This document shows, one piece after another, positions 16,767 through 27,200 of a DNA stretch of 64,000 nucleotides. How positions within the stretch are numbered: position 1 is the first letter of the stretch; each line of letters begins with the position of its first letter. Source of the stretch: Thiopseudomonas alkaliphila (GTDB lineage Bacteria; Pseudomonadota; Gammaproteobacteria; Pseudomonadales; Pseudomonadaceae); NCBI RefSeq assembly GCF_001267175.1, contig NZ_CP012358.1:2293001-2357000 (forward strand), given 5' to 3'. The translations under genes were made by a program, and so were the position numbers. The notes beneath the pieces were generated by a model. That model was not told the origin of the DNA and made no database searches. It was given only the letters and a program-made list of their open reading frames with translations.

Positions 16767-17660
16767 ATGTCCATTAAGATTCTCGCGAGCTCCCTTGCTT
16801 TGGCAATCAGCCTTGCCTCCGGCGTTGCATTTGCCCAGACAACTGCGATCGATGTTTCACAAGCGGCCCAAGAAGCTGTGCAACTGCAACAGATTCGCAA
16901 TGCCACAGTAAAAATCACCTACGCAGATACAACTTTCCTGATCGACCCGATGCTGTCAAAGAAAGGCTCTTACCCCGGCTTTAAAGGAAGCTACCGTAGC
17001 AAGTTACGAAATCCCTTGGTAGATCTGCCAATGTCGGAACAAGAAGTACTCGCTGGAGTCGATGCGGTCATCGTCACTCATACGCATCTGGACCACTGGG
17101 ATGATGCTGCGCAGGAGTTCCTGCCCAAGGACATTCCGTTGTATACACAGCATCAGGCCGATGCCACTCTTATTCGTTCGCAGGGCTTCACCAATGTCCG
17201 AGTACTATCTGACAAGGCTGAGTTCGGCGGGGTGACCCTGAGCAAAACTGGCGGCCAGCACGGTACAGATAACATGTACGCATTGTCTGAAGTGGCAACT
17301 CTGCTAGGTGATGCCATGGGTGTGGTCTTTCAGGCCCCCGGTCACAAAACACTCTATCTTGCAGGAGATACCATCTGGCGTGATGAAGTTGATCAGGCGC
17401 TGGCTGAATACGAGCCTCAAGTAATCGTGCTAAATGCGGGTTATGCGATGCTGAACGGCTTTGACGCATCCATCATCATGGGTAAAGAAGATGTACTGCG
17501 CGCCGTTCAAGCTGCTCCGAACGCCACTATAGTTGCTACCCACATGGATGCCATCAACCATATGGCCCTGAGCCGTGAAGAGCTGAAGAAATATGTAGAA
17601 GAAAACAACATTCAAGATAAGGTTGAGATTCCCGAAGATGGTGTCTTGATAGATTTTTGA
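16767..17660 (+). CDS. Exported metallo-beta-lactamase-fold hydrolase
   Basis: 297 aa with a clear signal peptide: basic MSIKI, a hydrophobic core, and a likely cut after GVAFA (residue 23). The metal motif VIVTHTHLDHWDD lies near residue 95, with further ligands in GGQHGTD (near 155), LAGDTIW (near 195) and ATHMDAINH (near 252). The overall plan is the UlaG/L-ascorbate-lactonase-like branch of MBL proteins. The product is expected in the periplasm; its substrate is unknown. TTGGAG precedes the ATG. It is divergent from the GlxA-type regulator, which may respond to the same compound. Confidence 0.85.
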   Translation: MSIKILASSLALAISLASGVAFAQTTAIDVSQAAQEAVQLQQIRNATVKITYADTTFLIDPMLSKKGSYPGFKGSYRSKLRNPLVDLPMSEQEVLAGVDAVIVTHTHLDHWDDAAQEFLPKDIPLYTQHQADATLIRSQGFTNVRVLSDKAEFGGVTLSKTGGQHGTDNMYALSEVATLLGDAMGVVFQAPGHKTLYLAGDTIWRDEVDQALAEYEPQVIVLNAGYAMLNGFDASIIMGKEDVLRAVQAAPNATIVATHMDAINHMALSREELKKYVEENNIQDKVEIPEDGVLIDF

Positions 17661-17694
17661 TCAAACCAGTGACTTTCAAATAATAATATCTGAC

Positions 17695-17734
17695 TAACCC
17701 CTTGTGGTAAAAAATTAACAACCATAAGGGGTTA
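17695..17734. repeat. Inverted repeat after the MBL-fold gene
   Basis: TAACCCCTTGTGGT (17695-17708) faces ACCATAAGGGGTTA (17721-17734) with one mismatch. There is no T-tract on either strand, so termination is uncertain. It ends four bases before the start of an IS3-type orfA remnant. Confidence 0.5.
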
Positions 17735-17737
17735 AAT

Positions 17738-17850
17738 ATGAGCAAAGCCTACCGCTATTCAGATGTGTTTAAACAAGGTGCAGTTAACTAGATGGTTATC
17801 CATAGCTAGCCTGTCGCACGAGTTGCTACACGTTGAGATATCAGTAACGG
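17738..17850 (+). pseudogene. IS3-family orfA, N-terminal remnant
   Basis: The ATG at 17738 opens MSKAYRYSDVFKQGAVN-stop, the usual start of an IS3-type OrfA. Further bases in another frame give pieces like VATR and DISV that fit the helix-turn-helix of the same protein, then the similarity fades by about 17850. The rest of the element is absent. Confidence 0.5.
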
Positions 17851-17941
17851 CGGGGTATAAAAACACTGATTGCTTCCCATCATGTTGAGGATGAGAAGCT
17901 ATGTGCTCTTAAGGATGCAGTTTTATATTCAGCTAACTATA

Positions 17942-18303
17942 TTAACTATCTTCTTTTTTATCTTCTTGAATCAGTTGTTCACGTCGTAAAAATGCCCAAT
18001 CGATCAATGCCTCCATTGATGGCCCTAACGCAATGCCCATTTGAGTTAAATGATACTCAACCTTCGGTGGAACTTGTGGGTAAACCGTTCGCTCTACAAT
18101 GCCATCTTTCTCAAGCTGCTTCAGTTGTTGGATAAGCATTTTTTGATTTATGTTATCTATACGTCGTTCAAGCTCGGAGAAACGCAGAGGACTTTTTGCT
18201 GCAAACAGTTGGCAGATAATCACCATTTTCCACTTTCCCTCTAGGACTCTAAGCGTCTCACTCGTTGCCGCAGCCCAAACAAGCTGTTGTTCTAGTCCTC
18301 ACT
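17942..18303 (-). pseudogene. HxlR-type transcriptional regulator without a visible start
   Basis: The protein reads LEGKWKMVIICQLF, then SPLRFSELERRIDNINQKML, then VYPQVPPKVEYHLTQMG, all typical of HxlR-family regulators. Family similarity (EQQLVWAAATSETLRVLEG) continues upstream of the only ATG (18226) to about 18303, where a stop precedes. No ATG, GTG or TTG lies in this upstream part. A protein begun at 18226 would have 94 residues and lack the first helix. It is therefore probably a gene that lost its start by deletion; weak use of the internal ATG cannot be excluded. Confidence 0.65.
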
Positions 18304-18328
18304 AGGGAACCGCGCATTCTGCGCATAA

Positions 18329-18475
18329 AACCTGGCTATGCTGTATATCAAAGGTATCGGCTTAGGAAAAGACAAAACCAAAGGGCTGATGTGGTTGGCA
18401 AAGGCCGCCTCCCTCGGTCACTCAATTGCCAAGCAGCAGATCGCCACCTTACATTTGCGTGACCCCCACTTATAG
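18329..18475 (+). pseudogene. Sel1-repeat protein, C-terminal remnant
   Basis: A frame ending in TAG at 18473-18475 reads NLAMLYIKGIGLGKDKTKG and LMWLAKAASLGHSIAKQQI. This is one Sel1-like repeat (AxLGxxYxxGxGVxxDxxKAxxWxxKAAxxGxxxAQ). A stop codon precedes it and no start is present, so only the end of the gene remains. Confidence 0.6.
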
Positions 18476-18766
18476 CCCTGCTTATACAGGTCAATTTATC
18501 AACATCTGTCAAGTTATCTGAGCATCAAAGAAGTTCTTGCAACACCAGCGAGCTGCCGCATAAGTGGCTATTGCTAACCACGCATAAAGCCAGAGTTAAT
18601 GGTGTGGTAACTCCACAGACAGCCCAAAAGCGATTTATTACTTTCTATCATCGTAAGATAACAAGCGATAACTAGCAGGCAGGCATTGAATTTCCTGATA
18701 AGACAGAGCTAACAATTTCGCCGCTAACGTGGTGTGGATGAGACCTCTCACAGCCATGATTACTCA
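18476..18766. other. Stretch without a recognisable gene
   Basis: No supported gene is seen. A short plus-strand frame (about 18567-18675) reads TPQTAQKRFITFYHRK among other residues. It looks protein-like but I do not recognise it. Confidence 0.35.
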
Positions 18767-18794
18767 TTAAAAACCAGCTCTTTAGGCTGGTTAG
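18767..18794 (-). terminator. Terminator-like hairpin, minus strand
   Basis: AACCAGC and GCTGGTT (18773-18793 on the plus strand) form a 7-bp stem with a 7-base loop. On the minus strand the stem is followed by TTTTT. It lies at the end of the remnant antitoxin gene. Confidence 0.5.
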
Positions 18795-18951
18795 TGGCAT
18801 TTACAGTGCCCACACCAAAGTCAGTGACTTTGCGGGTTTCATTTCCTTGGATCGCATCAATATTATGCTCGCGAGACAGTACGCGTTGGCCTTTAATGAC
18901 TTCATCCATCTGCTTAACGCTTTCAAGAAGCTCGTTGAAAAATATACTCAT
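18769..18951 (-). pseudogene. NadS-like antitoxin gene, degraded copy 1
   Basis: From the ATG at 18951 it reads MSIFFNELLESVKQMDEVIK, the start of the NadS/HigA-type XRE antitoxin family, then SREHNIDAIQ and TRKVT. The helix-turn-helix is then lost: TRKVT is joined directly to DFGVGTVN, which fits a later part of the family pattern. About 20 residues seem deleted and the end is not family-like. No toxin gene of RelE or HigB type is found next to it. A second broken copy lies at 21305. Confidence 0.55.
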
Positions 18952-19053
18952 AGTGTTATTTCTACCTCCCACACTAAACTGATAAGCAATGCAGATTTAG
19001 CCTACAACGGGAAAACATTTTGAAAATGGGCCTGAATTACATAGGTTGTAATA

Positions 19054-19077
19054 TTTACTCATTTACTCATTTACTCA
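19054..19077. repeat. Three tandem copies of an octamer
   Basis: TTTACTCA is repeated three times without gaps (19054-19061, 19062-19069, 19070-19077). The last copy overlaps the stop codon of the exonuclease remnant on the minus strand. It may have arisen by slippage. Confidence 0.8.
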
Positions 19078-19312
19078 AAAAACCATCTTGTATCGAGACG
19101 TTGGGCTGATCGCCTCGACAATGTTCCTCGAGCTTGCTGAGCCGCATAGCTCATTTAAAAACGCTGTTTCTTCAGCATAATCATCCTCAGAAACAATCGT
19201 CCACCAGTGACGATTATCACCATCCCAGCGATAGCCTCGTTTCTTCACTGTAGTGGTCTAATGAAACCAGACATCTACTTAGGCGATAATGTTCGCCATA
19301 AAGAGGTGCTCT

Positions 19313-20475
<1,163 letters not shown>

Positions 20476-21052
20476 CCACTACACACCACTTCACGGTCAG
20501 CATAGGAAACACCTTTAGCGAGAACCTTAAAACTGGCTTCCTGCGCATTGGCTAAAAGCTCCGGTAGTGCATTTGGTACGCTTTCAAATAACTGCACCAT
20601 AGCAAAACAGTCCGTTGCAGCGCGGTGGCCATCATAAAAGTAGCCATTTTTCAGTAGTAAATACTCAAGCTTTGCGCTTTCAAAGCCATGTGCACGCCAA
20701 TCAATATCCTTAACGCTGCATGCCCAAACCTTATTGGCCATTTCAGGGAAGCGAATATCAAAGAACGCACGATCAAACTGGGCGTTATGTGCGATCAGTA
20801 CATTGGAACTGTTAACAATACGCGCCACATGAGCATCATCAATACGTTTGCCGGCAACCATCTCGTTGGTAATGCCGGTAACATCCGTGATTAACTCGCT
20901 GATTGTCTGCTTAGGACATTCTAACTGACTACTGATTTCGATGATTTCAGTAATCTTTCCCAAGCTTGGGCTGTAGGCCACCTGCACCAAACCAATCTCA
21001 ATCACCTCATCCGAACCTGCTGTAAAGCCTGTCGTTTCAAAATCTAACGCTT

Positions 21053-21304
21053 ATTTTCAGCTCGTAACTTTTTTAGCTCTTCACGCTCATCGATACTCAA
21101 CGCAGCACCGCTGGCTTGAGCTTCTTGCTGCTCTTTCCACTTGTAAAGCAGGTTCGTATTGACACCCAAAGATCAAGCGGCTTCGGCCACGCTGTAGCCT
21201 TGATCAGTAACCAGGGCAACGGCTTCTTTTTTAAATTCCTGAGTGTAAGTTTTATACACGCGCTTCTGATTCATATTTCACCTCAAACTAGACAGGGTCT
21301 ATTG
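21053..21304 (-). pseudogene. Remnant of a second IS3-type element (orfA part)
   Basis: On the minus strand an ATG at 21274 opens MNQKRVYKTYTQEFKKEAVA and continues with LVTDQGYSVAEAA, a stop codon, then SLGVNTNLLYKW and LSIDEREELKKLRAENK. This is a standard OrfA with an internal stop. It breaks off at about 21053, where the exonuclease remnant begins. The region beyond the start (21275-21304) probably holds the left end of the element, which appears inserted in the NadS-like gene. Confidence 0.7.
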
Positions 21305-21520
21305 TCTCTCATTGAAGTGTCTATTTGTATTAGGCCAGAACACTGCGACCTCAATGCCGATTCCTTTAGCAGGGAGGGTTTGAGTCAGGCCAGTAGTTTT
21401 ACGGATTTCTTTTACTTGAAAGGCACCAATATGAGAGTCGCAGGATGGCGCAGGCTTGGCCTTAATGATTTCATCCATCTGTTGCACACTTTCTAAAAGA
21501 TCGTCGAAGAATGTACTCAT
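21305..21520 (-). pseudogene. NadS-like antitoxin gene, degraded copy 2
   Basis: From the ATG at 21520 it reads MSTFFDDLLESVQQMDEIIK and QVKEIRKTTGLTQ, which fits the NadS/HigA-type antitoxin up to the helix-turn-helix. It then changes to residues with no family match where IS-type sequence begins. It is parallel to copy 1 at 18769, about 2.5 kb away, and similar in the first half. No toxin gene is left. Confidence 0.6.
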
Positions 21521-21564
21521 GGTGCTGCCCTTCAGGTTAAAAAGCTTTTTTAGGTTACCAAGCG

Positions 21565-21825
21565 TCAATTATCTTGGCTCTGTTCTTCTTCTTTGTCCCC
21601 TTCCTCATCAGGAATGTACTGCAGTAATTCTCCTGGTTCACATTCAAAATACTTACACAGCGCATTAATAGTCTCTGTCGTACAGGCATAGCCAGGAGTG
21701 TTAGCTATGCGTGTCAAAGTCGCACGACTGATTCCAGTCTGCTTACTGACCTCTGCAAGAGTGATTTTTCTTTTCTCTTTAAATGATTTGTTATCCAGTT
21801 GCTGGACAAGAAGCACTCTGATCAT
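21565..21825 (-). CDS. XRE/Cro-CI-type repressor of the integration module
   Basis: 86 aa from the ATG at 21825; the 26 codons upstream are not family-like. ITLAEVSKQTGISRATLTRIANTPG is a helix-turn-helix, and TINALCKYFECEPGELLQYIPD is the standard end of the small XRE type. The tail is very acidic (DEEGDKEEEQSQD). It is divergent from the excisionase-like and integrase genes with a palindromic operator between them, so it probably represses that operon and itself. This is the usual layout of lysogeny-style control in integrating elements. Confidence 0.82.
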   Translation of the reverse strand: MIRVLLVQQLDNKSFKEKRKITLAEVSKQTGISRATLTRIANTPGYACTTETINALCKYFECEPGELLQYIPDEEGDKEEEQSQDN

Positions 21826-21891
21826 GGGCTTATCTGTGATTGAAATGAGTCTGCATTGTAGCAAAGGCCTCATAAAAGATGCAAAAAGATC

Positions 21892-21952
21892 TTGACTTGC
21901 CATTTTTGTGATGTATTCTAATCACAAATGACGCAAATCAATCACAAAGGAG
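21892..21952 (+). promoter_or_regulatory. Promoter and operator of the excisionase-integrase operon
   Basis: TTGACT (21892-21897) and TATTCT (21914-21919) are 16 bases apart. TTTGTGAT (21905-21912) and ATCACAAA (21921-21928) are an exact inverted repeat that covers the -10. A third half-site ATCACAAA lies at 21941-21948, 20 bases after the second. AAGGAG at 21947-21952 serves the ATG at 21961. A repressor bound here would block the promoter and the ribosome site region. Confidence 0.7.
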
Positions 21953-21960
21953 TATTTGTC

Positions 21961-22176
21961 ATGACGACTTACTTGACTACAGAAGAGCTTTCGCAGCGTA
22001 TTAAATACGATACTCGCACTATTCGGCAGTGTTTGATGAACGCTGTTTTATTTGAAGGCGTTCACTACATTCGCCCTTTTGGCGGTCGAAAAATCTTATT
22101 CATTTGGGAGCAGGTCGAGGAAACGATGCTGCATGGCGCTTCAGCTAACGATTTAATCAATATGATGGAGGGGTAA
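21961..22176 (+). CDS. Excisionase-like small DNA-binding protein
   Basis: 71 aa. TTYLTTEELSQRIKYDTRTI is a MerR/AlpA/Xis-style winged helix-turn-helix opening, followed by FEGVHYIRPFGGRKILFIWE, which looks like the wing. A strong AAGGAG precedes the ATG; an in-frame ATG at 21928 has none. It ends three bases before the integrase gene, in the order usual for recombination directionality factors. It probably guides excision and may regulate the operon. Confidence 0.72.
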   Translation: MTTYLTTEELSQRIKYDTRTIRQCLMNAVLFEGVHYIRPFGGRKILFIWEQVEETMLHGASANDLINMMEG

Positions 22177-22179
22177 GCC

Positions 22180-23346
22180 ATGGCTACTGTTAATAGCCGT
22201 GACGGCAAACTGTATATAGATTTTCGTTATCGTGGCATTCGTTGTCGTGAGCAAACGCGTGTTGCAGATACGCCTGCAAACCGGGCGCGACTCGAGCGGC
22301 TACTTCTCATGATTGATGGGCAGATTAAAAAGGGCACTTTTAATTATGCTCATCACTTTCCTTGCAGCCCGCGTGTTGCTCAATTTGAAAAATTAGCTGA
22401 TGCCGAGCGTACTGCAGGGATAAGTGGCAGTACGAAATTATTCTCATCTTTTGCTGAGCGGTGGCTCTCTGAGAAAAAGGTGGAGTGGCGTGAGAGTCAG
22501 ATTGAAACAGTTGAAGGCATTTTTAATGTGCACCTCTTGCCTAAATTTGGCGCATTACAGGTCTCTGAGATTAGTAAAAGTCAGATTTTAGGCTTCAGGA
22601 AAGGACTGCATGAGCCTGATATTTTAAAAGGCCGCAAACTGTCACCCTCTAGAATTAATCACATCATGACCTACTTGCGGATGGTATTGAATGATGCTGC
22701 AGAGCGCTTCAAATACGAGTCCCAGTGGAAGAATATCAAGGCTATTCCTATACCGCGCTCTGAGGTCAAACCGTTTAGTTTGACTGAGATTATGCGCATG
22801 CTTAAGGCTGTGCGAGAAGACTATAAACCGTATTACACCGTGCGTTTTTTTACAGGTCTTCGCACGGGTGAGATTGATGGTTTGCCTTGGAAGAATGTTG
22901 ATTTTGAACGCCGGGTCATACATGTCCATCAGGCTCTTGTGCGAGGCTCGATTGGACCAACTAAAAACAGCAGCTCATATCGCACACTGATGATGACTGA
23001 TTCAGTTTATGAGGCAATGAAAGAACAATGGACCTTGACTGGGCATCGCAGTGAGTTTGTCTTTTGCGGACGTAATGGCCAGCCTTTAGATTATCGTAAT
23101 GTTGCTAACCGGGTTTGGTATCCCTTGCTGAATTACTTATCTATGGAGCGGCGCAACCCTTATCAGACACGACACACAGCAGCTACTTTATGGCTTGCCG
23201 CAGGTGAAGCGCCTGAGTGGATTGCGCGTCAATTAGGACACTCCAATACGGGCATGTTGTTCAAGGTTTACTCGCGATACATACCAAATTTACGTGGCCG
23301 TGATGGTGCCGCATTTGAGCGTTTACTGGAGGCAGCAGATGAGTAA
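22180..23346 (+). CDS. int: Tyrosine recombinase integrase
   Basis: 388 aa. An N-terminal arm-binding part (GKLYIDFRYRGIRCREQTR) resembles the DUF3596 region of phage and island integrases. The core-binding domain spans about residues 85-185. The catalytic residues are present: R in FTGLRTGEIDGL (near 226), the box II region YQTRHTAATLWL (near 329), LGHSNTGM (near 352) and the tyrosine in VYSRYIP (near 365). It probably integrates the element at the tRNA-Asp gene whose 3' copy is at 31893. It sits about 9.7 kb from that end, which is not the usual close position, so the link is inference. Confidence 0.92.
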   Translation: MATVNSRDGKLYIDFRYRGIRCREQTRVADTPANRARLERLLLMIDGQIKKGTFNYAHHFPCSPRVAQFEKLADAERTAGISGSTKLFSSFAERWLSEKKVEWRESQIETVEGIFNVHLLPKFGALQVSEISKSQILGFRKGLHEPDILKGRKLSPSRINHIMTYLRMVLNDAAERFKYESQWKNIKAIPIPRSEVKPFSLTEIMRMLKAVREDYKPYYTVRFFTGLRTGEIDGLPWKNVDFERRVIHVHQALVRGSIGPTKNSSSYRTLMMTDSVYEAMKEQWTLTGHRSEFVFCGRNGQPLDYRNVANRVWYPLLNYLSMERRNPYQTRHTAATLWLAAGEAPEWIARQLGHSNTGMLFKVYSRYIPNLRGRDGAAFERLLEAADE

Positions 23347-24202
23347 AAAAACACAGCATATTCTGGCATGGGTATTGAAAGTGAGTGAAGATGGTACGAC
23401 AGAAACTTGGACTCTATCGAACTCTAAAGTAAATATGTTCATCACAGCTAATAAAGGTGCGATGAGCCATGTGAATGAAAATGGAGCCCTGGCTAATATT
23501 GATTTTTGTAATGGGAAGTTGGTTGGTAAGCCAATAATTGTTGACCCTCATATCACCGCAGGGTTTGCATATAAACAGTTTCAGATGGTTATGCCTGGTC
23601 ATGAGGAAAGGCTGCGAGTAATGTGGACCTTGCTAGGGTTGATTGAAGACCCTGCGCTTAAGGCTTTTTATTGGTCAGTGTTAAGTGACGATAAAATTAT
23701 GAGTAAATTTTATCGGGCAAAAGCTAGCGAGAGCCATCATCACTGCCATGAAGGCGGATTGTTTGAGCATAGTGTTGATGTTGCTACTGCCGCAGTTTTA
23801 CATGCCCGTCAAAATGGTTTGGGAGATCGTACTGCTAATATTGCTTTTGTTTCTGGGATATTGCATGACATCGGAAAAATTGAGATGTACTACAACAACC
23901 CAGGTGCAAAAAAAGCAGAGGGTTGCCAGCATGAGGCTTTAAGTTTTATGGTTTTATCTGAGCAGTTGGAGGCATTAAAAGCAGCGGACGCTGTATTGTT
24001 TGATGCTATCTCCAGCACACTAACGGCCAAGATGGGTAGCTCGCGCAATGAGTACTTGTCAGAAACTATTGTGCGTATGTGCGATAGAATTTCAGCAGAT
24101 GCGCATCGGACTCGTCAGGTTTTTGCAGGTAAACCTGCACACTATTGGTATGTGCGTTCAGCTCGAGATAAGCGAGTTTTTAAACGTCTTGATGAGGCGT
24201 AA
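23339..24202 (+). CDS. HD-domain protein (TraI_2-like), coupled to the integrase
   Basis: 287 aa from the ATG at 23339, which overlaps the integrase end by eight bases, with GGAG ahead. The metal motif SESHHHCHEGGLFEHSVDVA near residue 130 and SGILHDIGKIEMY near 175 are those of HD hydrolases, in the arrangement found in the N-terminal part of TraI_2-type proteins. An OB-like beta-rich stretch may occupy the first 90 residues. The role in the element is unknown; a nuclease or nucleotide hydrolase linked to DNA transfer is plausible. Coupling to the integrase suggests a part in mobilisation or its control. Confidence 0.75.
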   Translation: MSKKTQHILAWVLKVSEDGTTETWTLSNSKVNMFITANKGAMSHVNENGALANIDFCNGKLVGKPIIVDPHITAGFAYKQFQMVMPGHEERLRVMWTLLGLIEDPALKAFYWSVLSDDKIMSKFYRAKASESHHHCHEGGLFEHSVDVATAAVLHARQNGLGDRTANIAFVSGILHDIGKIEMYYNNPGAKKAEGCQHEALSFMVLSEQLEALKAADAVLFDAISSTLTAKMGSSRNEYLSETIVRMCDRISADAHRTRQVFAGKPAHYWYVRSARDKRVFKRLDEA

Positions 24203-24238
24203 TGGCTACTAAAAGGGCATGGATGCGCGTCTTAAAGC

Positions 24239-24265
24239 ACTGCTCAACTGCAATGGTTGAGCAGT
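24239..24265. terminator. Shared hairpin between convergent operons
   Basis: ACTGCTCAAC (24239-24248) and GTTGAGCAGT (24256-24265) form a perfect 10-bp stem with a 7-base loop. It lies between the ends of the HD gene and of the leftward recombinase operon. T-tracts are short, so efficiency is uncertain. Confidence 0.5.
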
Positions 24266-24278
24266 AATACTCGCAGTT

Positions 24279-27200
24279 CTAATTTAAATCGCAGTCTTCA
24301 CCATCTTCATGAGTCGATTCATTATTGTCGCTATTTTGCCAAGCTTGTATTTGATTCGGTGTGAAGAAAATTATAGCCAGTCGATGCAAAAGCACGTTCA
24401 GCGCCTGTGAGCTGAACTGTGATAATCCTTTCTCCATATACTTGTCTTCCTCCGCGTGACGTAAAAATAAACGTGCCAGCCCGTTAGGGTGTTGAGCAAC
24501 ACGCTTGAGTGGAAGTGTCTCAGTTTTCATATGTGGACTACATGCCCAGTCAGAGACTGTCTGTTCAGGGGGCATTTGTAATAAAATCTTCCACCTGTGC
24601 CAAGGGTAAAGCTGGCTTGCTATGGTCATAAAGCGTTTAAAAATCTTAGGGTTCGTAAACCTAATACCTGCACGTGAGGATGTGCTGTTTAGTAGTGCGT
24701 ACTTGAGGAGCCATTTGAACTCTGTAAGTTCTAGTTGGTTTCTACGCAGGTTACGAATGGCGTGTAGGCCTTCCTCAATATCCTGTTTTTCATGACTATT
24801 ATTTGGCGTTGCAGGCAAAATTTGATGTCTGCGGGCGAGCGGAAATAGTATTGATGTACCTTTGACTGTTTTGAGTTCACGTAAGGCTACTGCTGTCTGA
24901 TACCAAGCTGTAATGCGCTGCTCATCACACTGATAAAATGTTGCCAATTCATCGTAGGATTGTCCGTTCTGTATTTTTGCCAGAATAGCTCCGCTTATTA
25001 TGTAATGTGAGTTCTGGCGCGGTATGAGGTGTTCGGGATTCTCACCTGTAGACGGCTGCTCTTTTAATTTATTTGTATAGCGCAGCAGTTTTTTAGCTGA
25101 ATATGCATAGGTTTCTCGCGGGTGCATGGCTTTGTTTTTTTTCAGCAGTGCTATGCGGTGTGGATTTAGACCAAACAGTGCTTGGCCAAGGTGATCATCG
25201 AAAGGACGCTGGTTTGCTTGTAAATGCAGTCCTACTAAGCAGTCTGTAAAATGTAAATAAGTGCTTAACGTCATAGCAGGGCTGCTGTGTCCTGCCATGA
25301 CCGCTAATGCGGAATAACGGTCACGTTTACGACTCTTGCCGACGATTAGGGTGAGAATCTCATCTACTTGCTCGTCAGAGTATGGAATAAGAGCTTGTAG
25401 CACTGGTGGTAGTTCAACCAGATCACGATGCAAAATTAACTGCATGCGAGATAACGCGCTATGCCGCATGTGGTACAGGCGGTACTCGAGACCGCCGGAC
25501 AGATCGTAAAGAACACTGCTAACTAAACCTGCGATGCTCGATGTATTGATCATTTCAGCACTGTTTTCAGCCGTGCAAAAAAGAAGTTCACTTAGACTTT
25601 TTTGCTCTAGCCTGCGCTCATTGATATAGGCGTTAACGGTATCTACTTCGTGCTCTGCTAGTAGCGGGAATAGTGGAACTTTACGCAGAGCAGCAGGTGT
25701 TTTGTTTTTTCCAAACCTATTATTGCGTGGGTACAAAAAACCTTCGGGTGATGGTTCGATATCTTGGATTCTGAGCTTTGCCAGCTCTCCCGGCCTTAGG
25801 CCGGTTCTGTACGCCATAATTAAGAACGTCTGTAGCAGTAGTGCTTCGCGTGTATTGGTGTCGTATAAACGTTTGACGACTGCAAGTAGCTCTAGAAATA
25901 ACGGCTCATCAATAATTGCAGCGCTTATATGGATGATTGTCTTTTTGTTTTCTGCGTTAAGCGAGAAGGGCAGATGAGCAAAGCCGAGTTCAAGTACTGC
26001 AAAGCTATGCATGTCAAACAGTCTGTCGGCCTTAAATTCTCTGTTTTTATCTGATTGCCGTCTGTTGAGGATTGACAGGTATAGAGTATGAAAATCTTCA
26101 CCGTCAAATGTATCAAGGGGCTCTAGATAAGCCTCTGCAATCCATTCATCGCCTATGGCTGTTAAATAGCGTTCTGCAGTAGATACTGCATTTTGCTTAT
26201 GAGCTAAGTGGTCATACAGCCAGCGGCATAGGAGATCCTCGCTGGTGTCAAGATCTGGAGTAATAAGCTGTTTAATAGCATCAATGGTTGCAGACTTGCT
26301 TTCATGGCGAGCTCGGTCCTTGTGCAATATCTTTTTAAGTTTATTTACAATAGTACTGGGTTTGCTTTTAAGACGCCTAACAGGTCTTTTTTTTGCATTG
26401 CTGGCTGTCTGTATCAGGTTAATGCTTTCTGAGCTGCATCTATAAATTTGCTTAGTATAGAGGCGCTTCCAGTAACATAACGGCAGGCTAGCGCTAAGTT
26501 TTCGGCCAGTAATGTATTCAATCAGTATCTGCGGTAGATTTACGCCCGTTTGGTTTTCTGTAACTGCTGCTGCACCGTCTCTAAATAAAGTGCGCGAGAT
26601 TTTAATGTCCAGTTGACTGGCTACTTTTGCCCTGTAGTGGTTAATAAAAAGTGAACTATCATCTATATGGTTAGGCTGCCACGTATCAGACTTAGTACGT
26701 AATAACTGAGAAAGCACCGATAAACTGGTTGGGTCGAGAAAGTGGTTGATTAAGCAGGTCGGCTGATCTTGTGCTGGACAGTAAAAGTTGCTCGGGTAGT
26801 TTTCGCTTGGTTCCGTTTTTAAGCTTAGAAAAAGCGTGGGAGCGCTGCCTTGTAACGGTTTGTTTTGCATAATGCTGCGGGCAAGGGCAGGCCAAAGGTG
26901 CATGCGTGTTAGGCCGCTATATAATAAAGAGCACGTCAGAAATAGAATAAAAAGCTCTTCAGTACCCATGGTTGGATTAAGCTCTGCTCGCCACTGTTTC
27001 TCTGCTGCCAGCATATCGGTAGAGCGTTTATGCCATGCATTATTGCGTGTTGGCTTAATGCGGCGAATCGTATTCCATGGCGTTGGAACATCTAATTGCC
27101 ACAAGCCGTTTTCATTGCCGTCTTCTATGGCATAGCTAATGAAATTATAGGCTCGGCGATAATTGCTGGTATTACCTAGAGCTGTTTGCAATGCTTTATC

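Noticed and set aside
17188..17469. Antisense frame opposite the MBL-fold gene
   Set aside because: No ribosome site or family match, and wholly contained in a well-supported gene.
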